A DNA stretch of 64,000 nucleotides from Pseudomonas parakoreensis (GCF_021602155.1 NZ_BQHY01000004.1:62001-126000), one strand, 5' to 3'. Positions 9,201 to 18,027 are shown, counted from the first letter of the stretch. Notes: generated by a model from the letters alone, not told the origin. Numbers and translations are program-made.

Positions 9201-12200
9201 ACGGCACAATCGCTTCACGCCACACCACTTGCACCGGGGTGGTCAGGCCTTCCCAGAGCACCGAAGTGCGCAGAATGTCATGGCGCGCCATGACCTCGCA
9301 CAGCGCCGCAGCGAAGGCCTCGACGCGTTCAAGACTGTCGAACGCCAGTTGCGACTGCAGCAGGTACGGATCGCCCTGCGCGGCAGTGATGTGGTGGTAG
9401 AGAATCCCCTCCTGCAACGGTGCCAGCGGGTAGATGTCCTGCACATTGGCGGCGCCACCCGGAACGCTGGCGACGATCCGCTCGATGTCCATCTGCTGCA
9501 GTTGTACCAGCGGCAACATCGCCGGCGTGATGTGCGTGCAATCGGCGGCGATGCGGTTGGCCGGCACTTCGATTTCCCGACCGCTGCCGACCGAAGCGGC
9601 CAGTGCAGCGAGCGTCGGCTGGCTGAACAGCACGCGCACGTCGCTGCTCAGATCGAGCTGACGCATGCGTTCGATCAGCATCACCGCCAGCAACGAATGC
9701 CCACCCAGCTCGAAGAAGTGATCGTGACGCCCGACCCGCTCCACTTGCAGGACTTCGGCCCAGATCTGCGCCAGGGCGATTTCGACCTCGCCTCGCGGTG
9801 CCTCGTATTCGCGGCGAATCAAATCCTCTGCCCCGGGCGCGGGCAGCGCTTTGCGATCAACCTTGCCGTTGGCGGTCAGCGGCAGCGCCGGCAGACGTAC
9901 GTAGGCGTTCGGCAGCATGGCGCTGCTCAGGCGGGTTTTCAGGTGTGCGTGCAGTTCATTGATGTTCAACGGCACCCGCTCGGTGAACCAGGCCAACAAT
10001 TGTCCGTCGCGCACCAGCACCACCGCTTCGCGCACCGCTGGATGGCTGGTGAGTGCGCTTTCGATTTCCCCCGGTTCGATGCGCACCCCACGGATTTTCA
10101 CCTGATCGTCATTGCGCCCCAGGTATTCCAGATTGCCATCAGCGCGCCAGCGTGCGAGATCGCCAGTGCGATACATGCGCGCCCCCGGTTCAGCACTGAA
10201 CGGATCACGCAGAAACTTTTCGGCGCTCAGGTCGGCGCGGTTCAGGTAACCGCGCGCCACCCCGGCCCCGCCGATGTACAACTCGCCGCTCACGCCCAGC
10301 GGCACCGGTTGCTGCTGTTCATCCAGCAGATACACCGTGGCATTGCTCACCGGTTTGCCGATGTGCAGCGCCTGCCCGGCGTCGATGCGACCCGAGGTCG
10401 CCACTACAGTGGCTTCGGTCGGCCCGTAGTTGTTGATCACTTCGAAGGATTGTTGACGCGGGAACTGGCGCAGGCGATCGCCACCGATCAGCAGCGTGCG
10501 CAACGTCGAGTGAGCGAGTTGGCGGCTGAACGCGTATTCGGCGATGGGGGTCGGCAAAAAGCTCACCTCCAGCGGCTGCGCACGCCACCAGTCGAGCAGC
10601 GCATCGATGTCTTCGCTGCCCTCGCTGACCGGCGCCAGGTGCAGGGTCGCGCCCACGCACAGCGCCGGCCAGACTTCCCAGGCCATCGCGTCGAAACCGA
10701 AGCCGGCCAGGCTCGAGGTATGGCTGCCGGCGCGCAGGTCGAAAACGTCAGCGTGCCAATCGACCAGATTGCACAGGGTGCGATGCTCGACCATCACCCC
10801 CTTGGGCAGGCCGGTTGAACCAGAGGTGTAAATCACATAAGCGAGGTTGGCCGGGGTCAGCCCCGGCACCTTCGGCGCGTCGACCCGGCCAGCCGACCAA
10901 CTCGGCTGATCCAGCTCGATCACCGGCACCGACAACGCCGGCAAATGCCCGCGCAGCGCACGCTGGGTCAGCACCGCGATAGGCGCGCTGTCCTCCAGCA
11001 GATAGCTCAGGCGCTCGGCCGGATGCGCCGGATCCAGCGGAACATAAGCGGCGCCAGCCTTGAGAATCGCCAACAACCCGACCAGTGTGTCGAGCCCGCG
11101 CCGGGCGATGATCGCCACCCGGTCATCCGGGCGCACACCGAGGTCGAGCAGATGATGAGCGAGCGCATTGGCACGTTGATTGAGTTCGGCATAGCTCAGG
11201 CATTGCCCTTGAGCAACCGCCGCCAGCGCCTGCGGCCGCAGCATCGCCTGCGCTTCGATACGCTGCGCAAGGGTGGCCGGCGCCGGGTAGTCCACCCGCG
11301 TGGCATTCCACTGTTGCAGCAGCGCGGTTTCCTCGGGCGTGCTCAGGTCGAAATCCGCCACCGGCAGGTTCACCGCCTCCAGCCCCTGCTCCAGAATCAA
11401 CAACCAGCGTTCCGCCAGAGCCTTGACTTGATCGGCGCTGAAATATGCCTCGCTGTAGATCAGGTACAGGCGCGCGTCGTCGTTGGCAAGACTGCTCAGC
11501 AGGTGCACCGCCAGCGGCGTGGCCTCCTCGACGTTCGAGGCCTTGATGATCCGTCCCGATGCCTCGCCGTAGCGATAATCGTGAGTGCCCTGTTCGTAGG
11601 AAACCGTGACCTCGAACAGCTGCGAGCGCTCTTCGCGCAGCAAACCCAGCGCGCGGTTCATTTCACTCACGGGGAAGCGCTGATGGCGGAAATCCTTGCG
11701 CAGCTCATCACGGATCGCGCGCACCAGTTCAGCGAAGGTAGATTCGCGACCGAAACCCATGCGTACCGCGCTGACCTGGGCGAACAGCCCGAGGGTGGAT
11801 TTGAAGCGCGCGCCGGAGCGGTTGAGAATCGGCAACCCCACCACCCATTCGTCACGCTGCGTGCTGCGACTGAAGTAGACATGCAGCGCCGCCAGCAGCA
11901 CATGGAACGCCGAGGCACCGTACGCCCGGGCCACCTGCTTCATGCGCTCGTGCAGCAGCGTCGGCAAGGGCTGCGTGTAGACCTGCGTCTGTGCGGCGGG
12001 GCTGGTCTGGCGCTGCGGGTGCCGCGGCAGCAACAGCGGTTCGGGCATTTGTCGGTACTTGTCCAGCCAGTACGCGCGATCCTGCGCATAACGCGGCGAC
12101 GCTTGGTAGCGCGCATTGTCTTCGATGAAGTCGATGTACGACGGCGCCGCGACTGGTGCCGGTTGGCCGTGCGCCAGCGCGTTATAGATCTCGTCCAGCG

Positions 12201-12699
12201 ACTTGAACATTTCGCCAAAGCTCCAGCCATCGAAGATCAAGTGATGAGCCTGCACGGCTAACCAATGTCGCTGGTCATCGAGGTGGATCAACTGAAAGCG
12301 GAACAGGCAGCCGCCGTCCAGCACGAAGGGTTGATCGATGCGCGCCTGAACCAATCGCCGCGCCGCCGATTCAGGCTCGCCGTGCGTCGACACATCGTGG
12401 ATCGGCATCGGCACCGCAACTGACCGGGCAAACTGCTGCAGCGGCAAGCCTGTTGCACCGGTGCCGGGCAACAGCACCGTGCGCATTGCGTCATGCCGGG
12501 CCACCAGCGCTTCCAGCGCGGCCTGCATCCGGGCCGGCTCCAACGGGCCACTGAGGTCCATGTAGCCGCCGATGTTATACAGCGGCGAATCACCGCGACT
12601 CAGCTGATCCAGCCAGATATCCAACTGCGCAGCGGTCAGCGGATACGTCTGGAGCGATGCGGACGGCGTGGCCACCGCAGGGGCGGAAATAGGCGGCAT
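6286..12699 (-). CDS. Non-ribosomal peptide synthetase, lipopeptide initiation, two modules (2137 aa)
   Basis: This is the initiating NRPS. It starts with a starter-type condensation domain (about 20-450; HHLIFDG near 153) that would join a fatty acyl group to the first residue. Then come A1 (YTSGSTG near 626; D-A-W-F-L-G-N-V-V = Leu), T1 (GGHSLL near 1000), a dual C/E domain (HHITAAQGD near 1103, HHLAMDH near 1224), A2 (YTSGSTG near 1691; D-S-W-K-L-G-V-V-D) and T2 (near 2078). The protein ends in a short basic tail, RKRRL, with no TE domain, so the chain passes to the next NRPS. The A2 code is not one I can assign with certainty. Lys at position 278 and peptide position 2 suggest Asp or Glu. 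The ATG follows AGAAGGAT. Its size and layout match the A-subunits of viscosin/orfamide-type systems. Confidence 0.95.
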   Translation of the reverse strand: MPPISAPAVATPSASLQTYPLTAAQLDIWLDQLSRGDSPLYNIGGYMDLSGPLEPARMQAALEALVARHDAMRTVLLPGTGATGLPLQQFARSVAVPMPIHDVSTHGEPESAARRLVQARIDQPFVLDGGCLFRFQLIHLDDQRHWLAVQAHHLIFDGWSFGEMFKSLDEIYNALAHGQPAPVAAPSYIDFIEDNARYQASPRYAQDRAYWLDKYRQMPEPLLLPRHPQRQTSPAAQTQVYTQPLPTLLHERMKQVARAYGASAFHVLLAALHVYFSRSTQRDEWVVGLPILNRSGARFKSTLGLFAQVSAVRMGFGRESTFAELVRAIRDELRKDFRHQRFPVSEMNRALGLLREERSQLFEVTVSYEQGTHDYRYGEASGRIIKASNVEEATPLAVHLLSSLANDDARLYLIYSEAYFSADQVKALAERWLLILEQGLEAVNLPVADFDLSTPEETALLQQWNATRVDYPAPATLAQRIEAQAMLRPQALAAVAQGQCLSYAELNQRANALAHHLLDLGVRPDDRVAIIARRGLDTLVGLLAILKAGAAYVPLDPAHPAERLSYLLEDSAPIAVLTQRALRGHLPALSVPVIELDQPSWSAGRVDAPKVPGLTPANLAYVIYTSGSTGLPKGVMVEHRTLCNLVDWHADVFDLRAGSHTSSLAGFGFDAMAWEVWPALCVGATLHLAPVSEGSEDIDALLDWWRAQPLEVSFLPTPIAEYAFSRQLAHSTLRTLLIGGDRLRQFPRQQSFEVINNYGPTEATVVATSGRIDAGQALHIGKPVSNATVYLLDEQQQPVPLGVSGELYIGGAGVARGYLNRADLSAEKFLRDPFSAEPGARMYRTGDLARWRADGNLEYLGRNDDQVKIRGVRIEPGEIESALTSHPAVREAVVLVRDGQLLAWFTERVPLNINELHAHLKTRLSSAMLPNAYVRLPALPLTANGKVDRKALPAPGAEDLIRREYEAPRGEVEIALAQIWAEVLQVERVGRHDHFFELGGHSLLAVMLIERMRQLDLSSDVRVLFSQPTLAALAASVGSGREIEVPANRIAADCTHITPAMLPLVQLQQMDIERIVASVPGGAANVQDIYPLAPLQEGILYHHITAAQGDPYLLQSQLAFDSLERVEAFAAALCEVMARHDILRTSVLWEGLTTPVQVVWREAIVPLQEVELDPRDGPILEQLHERFNARRYRLDVSQAPLLRLVYARDPVLDRVVGILLFHHLAMDHIALEVMRGELQASLCGHTVALAPPVPYRNYVAQTRLGVSEQEHEAFFRAQLADIDEPTLPFGLMEVQGDGRGIDEAQQTLPADVYQRLRTQARQAGGSVASLIHLAWARVLAATSGQQRVVFGTVLMGRMQGGEGADRALGVFINSLPLRIDVDAGVLDAVRATHARLTALLGHEHASLALAQRCSGVASPSPLFSALLNYRHSDESELLEPSSQAWQGIETLANEERTNYPLTMSVDDYGNGLRLTGRAVAQIGAQRICGYMQTALSGLVQALEQTPQQLLNRLPILRAEELQRLLITFNATEVDCPLDQPLHALFEAQVRRKPDAIALQSAQGTLTYLELNQRANRLAHHLRELGVQPDSRVAICVERGLDLVIGLLGILKAGGAYVPLDPDYPLERLNYMLQDSAPVALLMHGATRQLLGEPGVTMINLDHGSWEQQPSDNLQVPGLSALNLAYMIYTSGSTGLPKGVMIEHRSACNMVHWGSQLSPPTEHGALLQKAPFSFDSSVWEIFWPLCSGMRLILARPDGNRDSAYVVQTIREQQVTVVKFVPALLQQFIEQDGVEQCTSLTDVLNGGGELSAALARQVRDRLPWVRLHNVYGPTETTVDSTGWTLEPDMPVPESVVPIGTALSNTRLYVLDAYGQPVPQGVSGELHIGGVGVARGYHGLPEVQAERFIDSPFVPGDRLYRTGDLARYNNHGELEFLGRNDFQIKLRGLRLEPGEIEARLIEHSAIREAVVMVRDERLVAWYTVRAGIDAPSLETLRAHVLERLPEYMVPGAFVRLDALPLTPNDKIDRKALPEPGADAVINRPYVAPEGEVETTLARIWGEVLGVEQVGRHDNFFELGGHSLLAVSLVARMRQSGLHTDARALFSQPTLAALALSTTPEAQQVFIPPTTIPSLARKRRL

Positions 12700-13187
12700 A
12701 AGATCCTTCTCAGGTGATTTTGCGCCTATTCAAGCATCGGCCCCGAGGCCGACATGACACCTGAAACCCGGACAACCTCGTCCCCCCTGCCGGCCAGCCA
12801 ACGCTTGAACAGCCGGATTGGGTGGGAACCTACTAAAAGTTTGGAGAGGAAATACTGAAATTCTTGTAGGAAAAATGCCACACGCTGACGCCGCCATCGA
12901 CCAGCGCAGTCAGCACATGAAAAGGTAACTGCCCCGGTTTTCAAGCCTTTGCCGTGACCGAACAGTCACGCAAAGCGCGACCTCTGTACCTGGCAGCGTC
13001 AGAAGCCCGGCGCCAACTTTCAGAAATGATGGCACTTTGTGTCCCTGTTTTCCCCTACAGACGTAGGACAAATCCATAGGCTTAAATCCCGCCCCAGATC
13101 AGTTTCAAGGAGAGACGATTGCGTGGGCGGCTTTTGCATCAACAGCGGACGACTCGGTGATGACTCGGAACCAGGGATGACAAGGAT
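12700..13187. promoter_or_regulatory. Divergent intergenic region between NRPS and luxR genes, with CCTACA motifs
   Basis: This 488-bp gap must hold both the NRPS and luxR promoters. It is more AT-rich than its neighbours around 12830-12890 and 13020-13080. An inverted repeat CCTAC-N4-GTAGG lies at 13054-13067, preceded by TTTTCC. On the minus strand CCTACA (12870-12865) is also preceded by a T-run, and a facing GTAGG lies at 12833-12829. These shared half-sites are candidate operators for the adjacent LuxR-family protein; this is inference only. I see no convincing gene in the gap. Confidence 0.45.
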
Positions 13188-13982
13188 ATGAATCTGACCG
13201 GCAGCATTCGCAACATGGAAAACCCGCACTTCTACTGGCAACTGGGGGAACTGATTGCCAGCACCGGCGATGATCATTTCGCCAATAACCTGTTCCAGTT
13301 GGTCGACACCCTGGTGCCGGTCAATCGCGTCGATCTCAGCGAGTGGACGCTGGACGAACGTCAGGCCAGCGTGGTCGAGATCAAGGCGCTGGGCAGCGCC
13401 GGCCTGCCGCAGACCTTTCCGCCGCCAGACCCGTTGACGAGTCCGGACGATCATCCGCTCTTGCAGAAGATGATCGAGATGAATGATTCCCTGCTGATTC
13501 AACTCAAAGCCTCACTCCAGCCCCGCCATCCGCAGCACAGCGTGCACCAGTGCAATCTGGTGTCGCGCACCTCCAACCGCCGTTGTGTCATCTCGTTCTA
13601 CCGACCGCATACGCAACGGGTGTTTTCCCTGCCGGAGCTGTCGTTTCTCAAAAGCCTGTCCGACACCCTGTTGCCGCTGATTGAACGGCACGCGCAACTC
13701 AGTCGACAGATCGTCGCCAAACAACCGCGCCTGCCTCTGGCCGATCTGGAACAGGCGCCGTTGCAGCAGGTGTTCGACGAGCGCCTGGCGCTGGGCGCCA
13801 TTGTGCTGTCGGCCCGGGAAAAGGAAGTCTGCCTCGGGCTGCTGACCGGCGGCACCGTGCCGCAACTGGCCGAGCAGCTACGGGTCAAGAGCAGTTCGGT
13901 CGAGACCTACCTCAAGCGTGCCACCGCCAAACTGGGCGTCAGCGGACGGCATGGCCTGGCGCGCTGGATGGCAGGGGCATAA
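13188..13982 (+). CDS. LuxR-family transcriptional regulator (lipopeptide cluster regulator)
   Basis: A 264-aa protein with a C-terminal LuxR/FixJ helix-turn-helix (about 207-262: LSAREKEV, then AEQL..SSSVETYLKRATAKLGV). The N-terminal 200 residues match neither a receiver domain (no Asp/Lys phospho-acceptor pattern) nor an obvious acyl-homoserine-lactone pocket. It is therefore a LuxR protein of the type found beside Pseudomonas lipopeptide clusters, where such proteins activate the NRPS genes. It is divergent from the starter NRPS and 85 bp upstream of the outer-membrane factor gene. The ATG at 13188 has only AAGGAT very close to it; an internal Met at residue 10 is an alternative start. 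Control of the NRPS is inferred from position. Confidence 0.85.
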   Translation: MNLTGSIRNMENPHFYWQLGELIASTGDDHFANNLFQLVDTLVPVNRVDLSEWTLDERQASVVEIKALGSAGLPQTFPPPDPLTSPDDHPLLQKMIEMNDSLLIQLKASLQPRHPQHSVHQCNLVSRTSNRRCVISFYRPHTQRVFSLPELSFLKSLSDTLLPLIERHAQLSRQIVAKQPRLPLADLEQAPLQQVFDERLALGAIVLSAREKEVCLGLLTGGTVPQLAEQLRVKSSSVETYLKRATAKLGVSGRHGLARWMAGA

Positions 13983-14067
13983 CGGCGAAGTCAGGCTTCA
14001 ACGGTGTTCGCGAGGGGTGTGGAGACTGAGTCCCCCGGCACGTATTTTTTCTGCATGAGAGCGTTCG

Positions 14068-15474
14068 ATGTTGCGCATGTCCCTGCTGTCCCTCGCCGTC
14101 CTGTTGGCCGGTTGTTCGTTGATTCCCGAGTACCAGCGCCCTGCCTCACCGAGCGCGGCGCAGTACCCGCAAGGTGCGGTTTACCCGACACAGACACCCG
14201 CCGCAGCGCGCACTGAAGACTGGCGCACGCTGTTCAACGACCCGGCGCTGCAACAGCTGATAGAAAGCGCGCTGGTGAACAATCGCGACCTGCGCGTGGC
14301 GGCGCTGAACGTCGAGGCGTTCCAGGCGCAGTACCGGATCCAGCGCGCCGATCTGCTGCCGGCGGTGTCGGCCAATGCCAGTGAGTCGCGCCAGCGCCTG
14401 CCGCCCAGCGTGACCCGCAGCAAAGCCATGATCAATTCGACCTATGCGGCGAATCTCGGCGTCAGTGCCTATGAGCTGGATTTTTTCGGCCGGGTGCGCA
14501 GCCTCAGCGAGCAGGCGCTGCAGACCTGGCTGGCGACCGAGCAGGCGCGGCGCAGTGCCGAGCTGAGTCTGGTGGCCAACGTCGCCAATGCCTACCTGAC
14601 CTGGCGCGCCGATCAGGAGTTGCTCGAACTGACGCGCCAGACCCTCGTCGCCGATGAACAGAGCCTGCGCCTGACCACGCGCAACCGTGACGCCGGCAAG
14701 TCTTCGGCTCTGGAACAGGCGCAGGCCAAGACCAGCGTCGACAGTTCGCGAGCCAATCTGGCGCGCTACAAACGCCAGGTGGCGCAGGATCTCAACAGCC
14801 TGACGCTGTTGGTCGGCGCGCCAGTCCCCGAGCAACTGCCGGCGCAACCACTGGCCAGCGATCTGATCCGGCAACTGCCGGCCGGGTTGCCGTCGGATCT
14901 GCTGCAACGACGCCCGGACATTCTCCAGGCCGAGTACCAACTGAAGGCGGCCAACGCCAATATCGGCGCGGCGCGCGCGGCGTTTTTCCCCAGTGTCAGC
15001 CTGACCGCCAGTGCCGGCACCTCCAGCCGCGATCTGTCCGGGCTGTTCAGCGCCGGCTCGGGCGCCTGGACGTTCCAGCCGCAAATCAACCTGCCTATTT
15101 TCAATGCCGGCAGCCTGCGCGCGAGCCTGGATTATTCGAAATTGCAGAAAGACGTCGCAGTCGCCGAATACGAGAAATCGATTCAGACCGCGTTTCAGGA
15201 AGTCGCCAATGGCCTCGCGGCGCGCAGCACTTATCAGCAGCAATTGCAGGCACAACGCGATCTGGTGCGGGCCACTCAGGACTACTACAACCTGGCGCAG
15301 CATCGGTATCAGAATGGCGTCGACAGCAGCCTGACGTTTCTCGACGCACAGCGTTCGCTGTTCAGTTCACAGCAGGGGCTGATCACCGATCGGCTGGCGC
15401 AACTGGTGGCCGAGGTCAACCTGTACACCGCGCTGGGCGGCGGCTGGCGGGCCGATGAGGCGAATTTTCATTAG
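14068..15474 (+). CDS. NodT/OprM-family outer-membrane efflux lipoprotein
   Basis: A 468-aa outer-membrane factor of the RND-type efflux family. The lipobox LLAGC puts the acylated Cys at residue 16. The body shows the duplicated TolC-like alpha-barrel pattern, including the usual [16 protein letters not shown] segment and [10 protein letters not shown] in the second half. No membrane-fusion or pump gene accompanies it here. In related lipopeptide loci a nodT-like gene sits beside the luxR regulator upstream of the first NRPS gene, while macAB-type pump genes lie downstream of the last NRPS gene, which would be outside this window. It is likely to be the exit channel for the lipopeptide (inferred). 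GAGAGCG precedes the ATG. Confidence 0.9.
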   Translation: MLRMSLLSLAVLLAGCSLIPEYQRPASPSAAQYPQGAVYPTQTPAAARTEDWRTLFNDPALQQLIESALVNNRDLRVAALNVEAFQAQYRIQRADLLPAVSANASESRQRLPPSVTRSKAMINSTYAANLGVSAYELDFFGRVRSLSEQALQTWLATEQARRSAELSLVANVANAYLTWRADQELLELTRQTLVADEQSLRLTTRNRDAGKSSALEQAQAKTSVDSSRANLARYKRQVAQDLNSLTLLVGAPVPEQLPAQPLASDLIRQLPAGLPSDLLQRRPDILQAEYQLKAANANIGAARAAFFPSVSLTASAGTSSRDLSGLFSAGSGAWTFQPQINLPIFNAGSLRASLDYSKLQKDVAVAEYEKSIQTAFQEVANGLAARSTYQQQLQAQRDLVRATQDYYNLAQHRYQNGVDSSLTFLDAQRSLFSSQQGLITDRLAQLVAEVNLYTALGGGWRADEANFH

Positions 15475-15630
15475 CCTCCCGTCACTTTTTCTTACACCTT
15501 TTGTCGCCAGATCCTGCGCCACGCGGCGATCCGTGGCCGGCGTCTGCCGTCAGTTTGGTATCATGCGCCGCTTTTACGGTTAACCCCCCGCCAGTCCTGC
15601 CGACTGACGGGCTGCAAAAGGCGGTATTAG

Positions 15631-16236
15631 ATGACGGCTTTGTTGACTCGCCGCAAGGTGCTTGCGGGAATGGGCGTGCTGGGCCTGGGCCTGCTCGCCG
15701 GCTGCGACACCCGTGGCCAACTGTCGTACAAGTACGGCAAGGACCTGAGCGACAAGATCCTCGGGCGCACCTTCAAGCTGAAGAACACCGACGGCGAAAC
15801 CATGACGCTGTCGAGCTTCCGCGGCATGATGCCGATGATCTTCTTCGGCTTCACCCAATGCCCGGCCGTGTGCCCGACAACCCTCGCCCGCGCCGCGCAA
15901 ATCAAGAAGCTGATGGGCAAGGATGGCGACCGTCTGCAGGTGATCTTCATCACCCTCGACCCGGAACGCGACACGCCGCAGATCCTCGACAGCTACGTCA
16001 AAGCCTTCGACCCGAGTTTCGTCGCGCTGTACGGCACCGTCGAGGAAACCAAGGCCACCGCCAAGGAATTCGACGTGTTCTACGAGAAGGTCCCGGCGGG
16101 CGACACCTACACGATCTCCCACACGTCCACCAGTTACGTCTACGACTCGCGCGGCCAGTTGCGCCTGGGTCTGTCTGTATCGCTTTCGGCACAAGAGTGC
16201 ACGGAAGATTTGCTCACCGTTATGGAGGTCTGCTGA
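15631..16236 (+). CDS. SCO1/SenC-family copper chaperone lipoprotein
   Basis: A 201-aa thioredoxin-fold protein of the SCO family, which metallates the CuA centre of cytochrome oxidase. The copper ligands are all present: Cys77 and Cys81 (CPAVC) and His164 (ISHTS). The N-terminus has a Tat-like TRRKVL segment immediately followed by a lipobox LLAGC (Cys25), so it should be anchored on the periplasmic face of a membrane. Its stop codon overlaps the start of the PCuAC gene (TGATG), so the two are translationally coupled and act in the same copper delivery route. AAAGGCGG precedes the ATG. Confidence 0.92.
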   Translation: MTALLTRRKVLAGMGVLGLGLLAGCDTRGQLSYKYGKDLSDKILGRTFKLKNTDGETMTLSSFRGMMPMIFFGFTQCPAVCPTTLARAAQIKKLMGKDGDRLQVIFITLDPERDTPQILDSYVKAFDPSFVALYGTVEETKATAKEFDVFYEKVPAGDTYTISHTSTSYVYDSRGQLRLGLSVSLSAQECTEDLLTVMEVC

Positions 16237-16715
16237 TGCGCCCCGTTTTGAACAACATCAAACGCGCCGTTCTCGCTGTGTCCCTGCTGGGCCTGGCTTT
16301 TCAGGCCAGCGCTCAGACCAAGGTCGACGACGCCTGGGTGCGTGCGACCGTACCGACCCAATCGGCCAGCGGTGCGTTCATGACCGTCACCGCCGACAGC
16401 GACAGCAAACTGCTGAGCGTGGCCTCGCCGGTGGCCAAAGATGTACAGATCCACGAAATGACCATGAAGAACGACGTGATGAGCATGGGCCCGGTCAAAT
16501 CGGTCGACCTGCCGGCCGGCAAAGCGGTCAGCTTCGACCCGAACGGCTACCACGTGATGCTGATGGGCCTGACCGCTCAGCTCAAGGAAGGCGAAAGCGT
16601 GCCGCTGACCCTGACCGTGGAAAACGCCAAGGGCGAGAAACAGCCCGTCGAAGTCAAAGCCGAAGTCCGTGCGCTGACGCACATGGAAGGTCACGATCAC
16701 AGCAAGATGCATTGA
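16236..16715 (+). CDS. Periplasmic copper chaperone PCuAC
   Basis: A 159-aa secreted protein with a Sec signal peptide ending near residue 26 (ASA). It carries the exact PCuAC copper motif H-x10-M-x21-H-x-M: His73, Met84, His106 and Met108. A His/Met-rich C-terminal tail (HMEGHDHSKMH) could bind extra copper. The family hands Cu(I) to SCO and to the CuA centre of cytochrome c oxidase. The start overlaps the SCO stop codon, which supports a two-gene operon ending at the strong terminator just downstream. Confidence 0.92.
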   Translation: MRPVLNNIKRAVLAVSLLGLAFQASAQTKVDDAWVRATVPTQSASGAFMTVTADSDSKLLSVASPVAKDVQIHEMTMKNDVMSMGPVKSVDLPAGKAVSFDPNGYHVMLMGLTAQLKEGESVPLTLTVENAKGEKQPVEVKAEVRALTHMEGHDHSKMH

Positions 16716-16727
16716 TCTGACTGCGCG

Positions 16728-16779
16728 GCAATAAAAAAGGGGCGGCCTGATTGATGATCAGGTCGCCCCTTTTTATTGC
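16728..16779. terminator. Bidirectional rho-independent terminator
   Basis: A long, almost perfect inverted repeat with A-run, GGGGCG and CCTGAT in the left arm, matched by ATCAGG, CGCCCC and T-run in the right arm. It lies between the PCuAC gene and the convergent small membrane protein gene. T-runs occur on both strands, so it can stop transcription from both sides. Confidence 0.9.
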
Positions 16780-16784
16780 GCAAG

Positions 16785-17051
16785 TCAGCCGCGTTTGCGA
16801 GCCAGTGCGTTGCGCACACTTTCTCTCGACATCCCCGAGCGCGGTGCCGCCGCAGTTTTCTCCACGGGCGCCGCAGCCAACTGCTGCTTGCGCTTCAACA
16901 CCTGACTCCAGCGATAACCGAGATAACCGGCCGCCGCAAAGAACCCCAGCCAACCAGTGATCAGGTTGACCACTGTCCACAGCCCAAGGGTGATCAGTAC
17001 GGTTTTCCAAGTGAACAGCTTCAGGCTGGCGCCGACAACATCCTCAGGCAT
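16785..17051 (-). CDS. Small inner-membrane protein, unknown function
   Basis: An 88-aa protein with one long hydrophobic stretch that can form a membrane hairpin (about residues 17-46, rich in Leu/Ile/Gly and ending LGYRW), followed by a basic C-terminal tail ending ARKRG. I do not recognise a named family. The start at ATG 17051 overlaps the end of the upstream lysR gene by 8 nt, suggesting coupled translation. A GTG at 17066 is an alternative start. It is the last gene before the bidirectional terminator. Confidence 0.65.
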   Translation of the reverse strand: MPEDVVGASLKLFTWKTVLITLGLWTVVNLITGWLGFFAAAGYLGYRWSQVLKRKQQLAAAPVEKTAAAPRSGMSRESVRNALARKRG

Positions 17052-17925
17052 CCACCAGCCGCTCACGCAAAAACTCGATGAAACGCTGGGTCTTGGCCGG
17101 CAACAAGCGGGTTTCCGTCAGTGCGTATACCGCAATTGAATTGGACTGCCACTGCGGCAACACCCGGCATAACGCGCCGCTGGCCAGATCTTCGGCGGCA
17201 ATGCCTTCGGCCAACACGGCGATTCCCTGATCAAGCATGGCCAGGCGCCTGAGCATGCCGACACTGTTGAGCTGAAAGCGTCCGGCGATTTCGACTTCAA
17301 TCGTCTCTCCGGCCGTAGACAGGATCCAGTTGTCCGGCCTTGGCGTGCGCAAACGCAAGCACTCGTGCTTCACCAGATCACTCGGTTGCCGCGGCGTACC
17401 AAAACGCTGCAGATACCCCGGTGATGCATACAACCCGCGTCGCAACGTGGTGAGCTTGCGGGCGATCAGATTGGACGTCGCCGGCTCACCCATGCGGATC
17501 ACGACATCCACCGGCTCGCTGACCAGATCCACCTGGCGTGGCGTAAGGTCGAAATCGAAGCTGATGCCCGGGTAATTCCCGGCAAATTCGGCGATCAGCG
17601 GTGCCAGATAAACGTTAGCGAAATCCACCGGCATCGACACGCGCAACAGTCCACTGGGCTGCGCCAGCATTTCACCCAGTTGCTCGTGCGCCAGGCGCGC
17701 CTCCTCGACGATCCGCTTGCAGCGGTCAAAGTACAGCTGCCCGGCTTCAGTCAGTTCAAGCTTGCGCGTGGTGCGATGTAGCAAACGCAGGCCAATGGCC
17801 TTTTCAAGGCCGCTGATGCGCCGCGATAGAGTCGAATTGGGCATGCCCAGTGCCTCGGCCGCGCGACGAAAGCTGCGCACCTTCACTACCTCCACAAACA
17901 GCGCCATATCGTTCAAAAGCTCCAC
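17044..17925 (-). CDS. LysR-family transcriptional regulator
   Basis: A 293-aa LysR protein. The N-terminal winged helix-turn-helix (about 1-60: SFRRAAEALGMPNSTLSRRISGLEKAIGL) is intact and the substrate-binding domain is full length. It is divergent from the OYE-pirin-isochorismatase operon with a 102-bp gap between start codons, the classical arrangement for a LysR regulator and its target. The overlap with the small membrane-protein gene downstream suggests co-transcription. The effector is unknown; electrophilic or quinone-like compounds would suit the operon content (inference). Confidence 0.9.
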   Translation of the reverse strand: MELLNDMALFVEVVKVRSFRRAAEALGMPNSTLSRRISGLEKAIGLRLLHRTTRKLELTEAGQLYFDRCKRIVEEARLAHEQLGEMLAQPSGLLRVSMPVDFANVYLAPLIAEFAGNYPGISFDFDLTPRQVDLVSEPVDVVIRMGEPATSNLIARKLTTLRRGLYASPGYLQRFGTPRQPSDLVKHECLRLRTPRPDNWILSTAGETIEVEIAGRFQLNSVGMLRRLAMLDQGIAVLAEGIAAEDLASGALCRVLPQWQSNSIAVYALTETRLLPAKTQRFIEFLRERLVDA

Positions 17926-18027
17926 GGAAATTGCTCCATGAGTGGAATAGTCATTTCATCTTTAGCGGATTTATCCCGAAAACGGATTGATCAATGATAG
18001 CCACATCAATTACCGAGGAGCAGCAAA

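Noticed and set aside
190-12261. Very long open frames on the plus strand opposite the NRPS genes, including one of about 1000 codons
   Set aside because: They are antisense shadows caused by high GC content and the repetitive codon use of NRPS genes. Their translations are Arg/His/Gln-rich, show no domains, and the minus-strand frames carry complete catalytic motifs.
12726-12944. A 72-codon minus-strand frame in the NRPS/luxR gap
   Set aside because: No ribosome site, no recognisable domain, and it overlaps the region expected to hold the NRPS promoter.
13020-13502. A 160-codon minus-strand frame opposite the luxR gene
   Set aside because: It overlaps the well-supported LuxR coding sequence and its promoter, without recognisable features.
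16728-16779. The strong hairpin as a possible riboswitch or small RNA
   Set aside because: It has T-runs on both sides and lies between convergent genes, which is fully explained by a bidirectional terminator.
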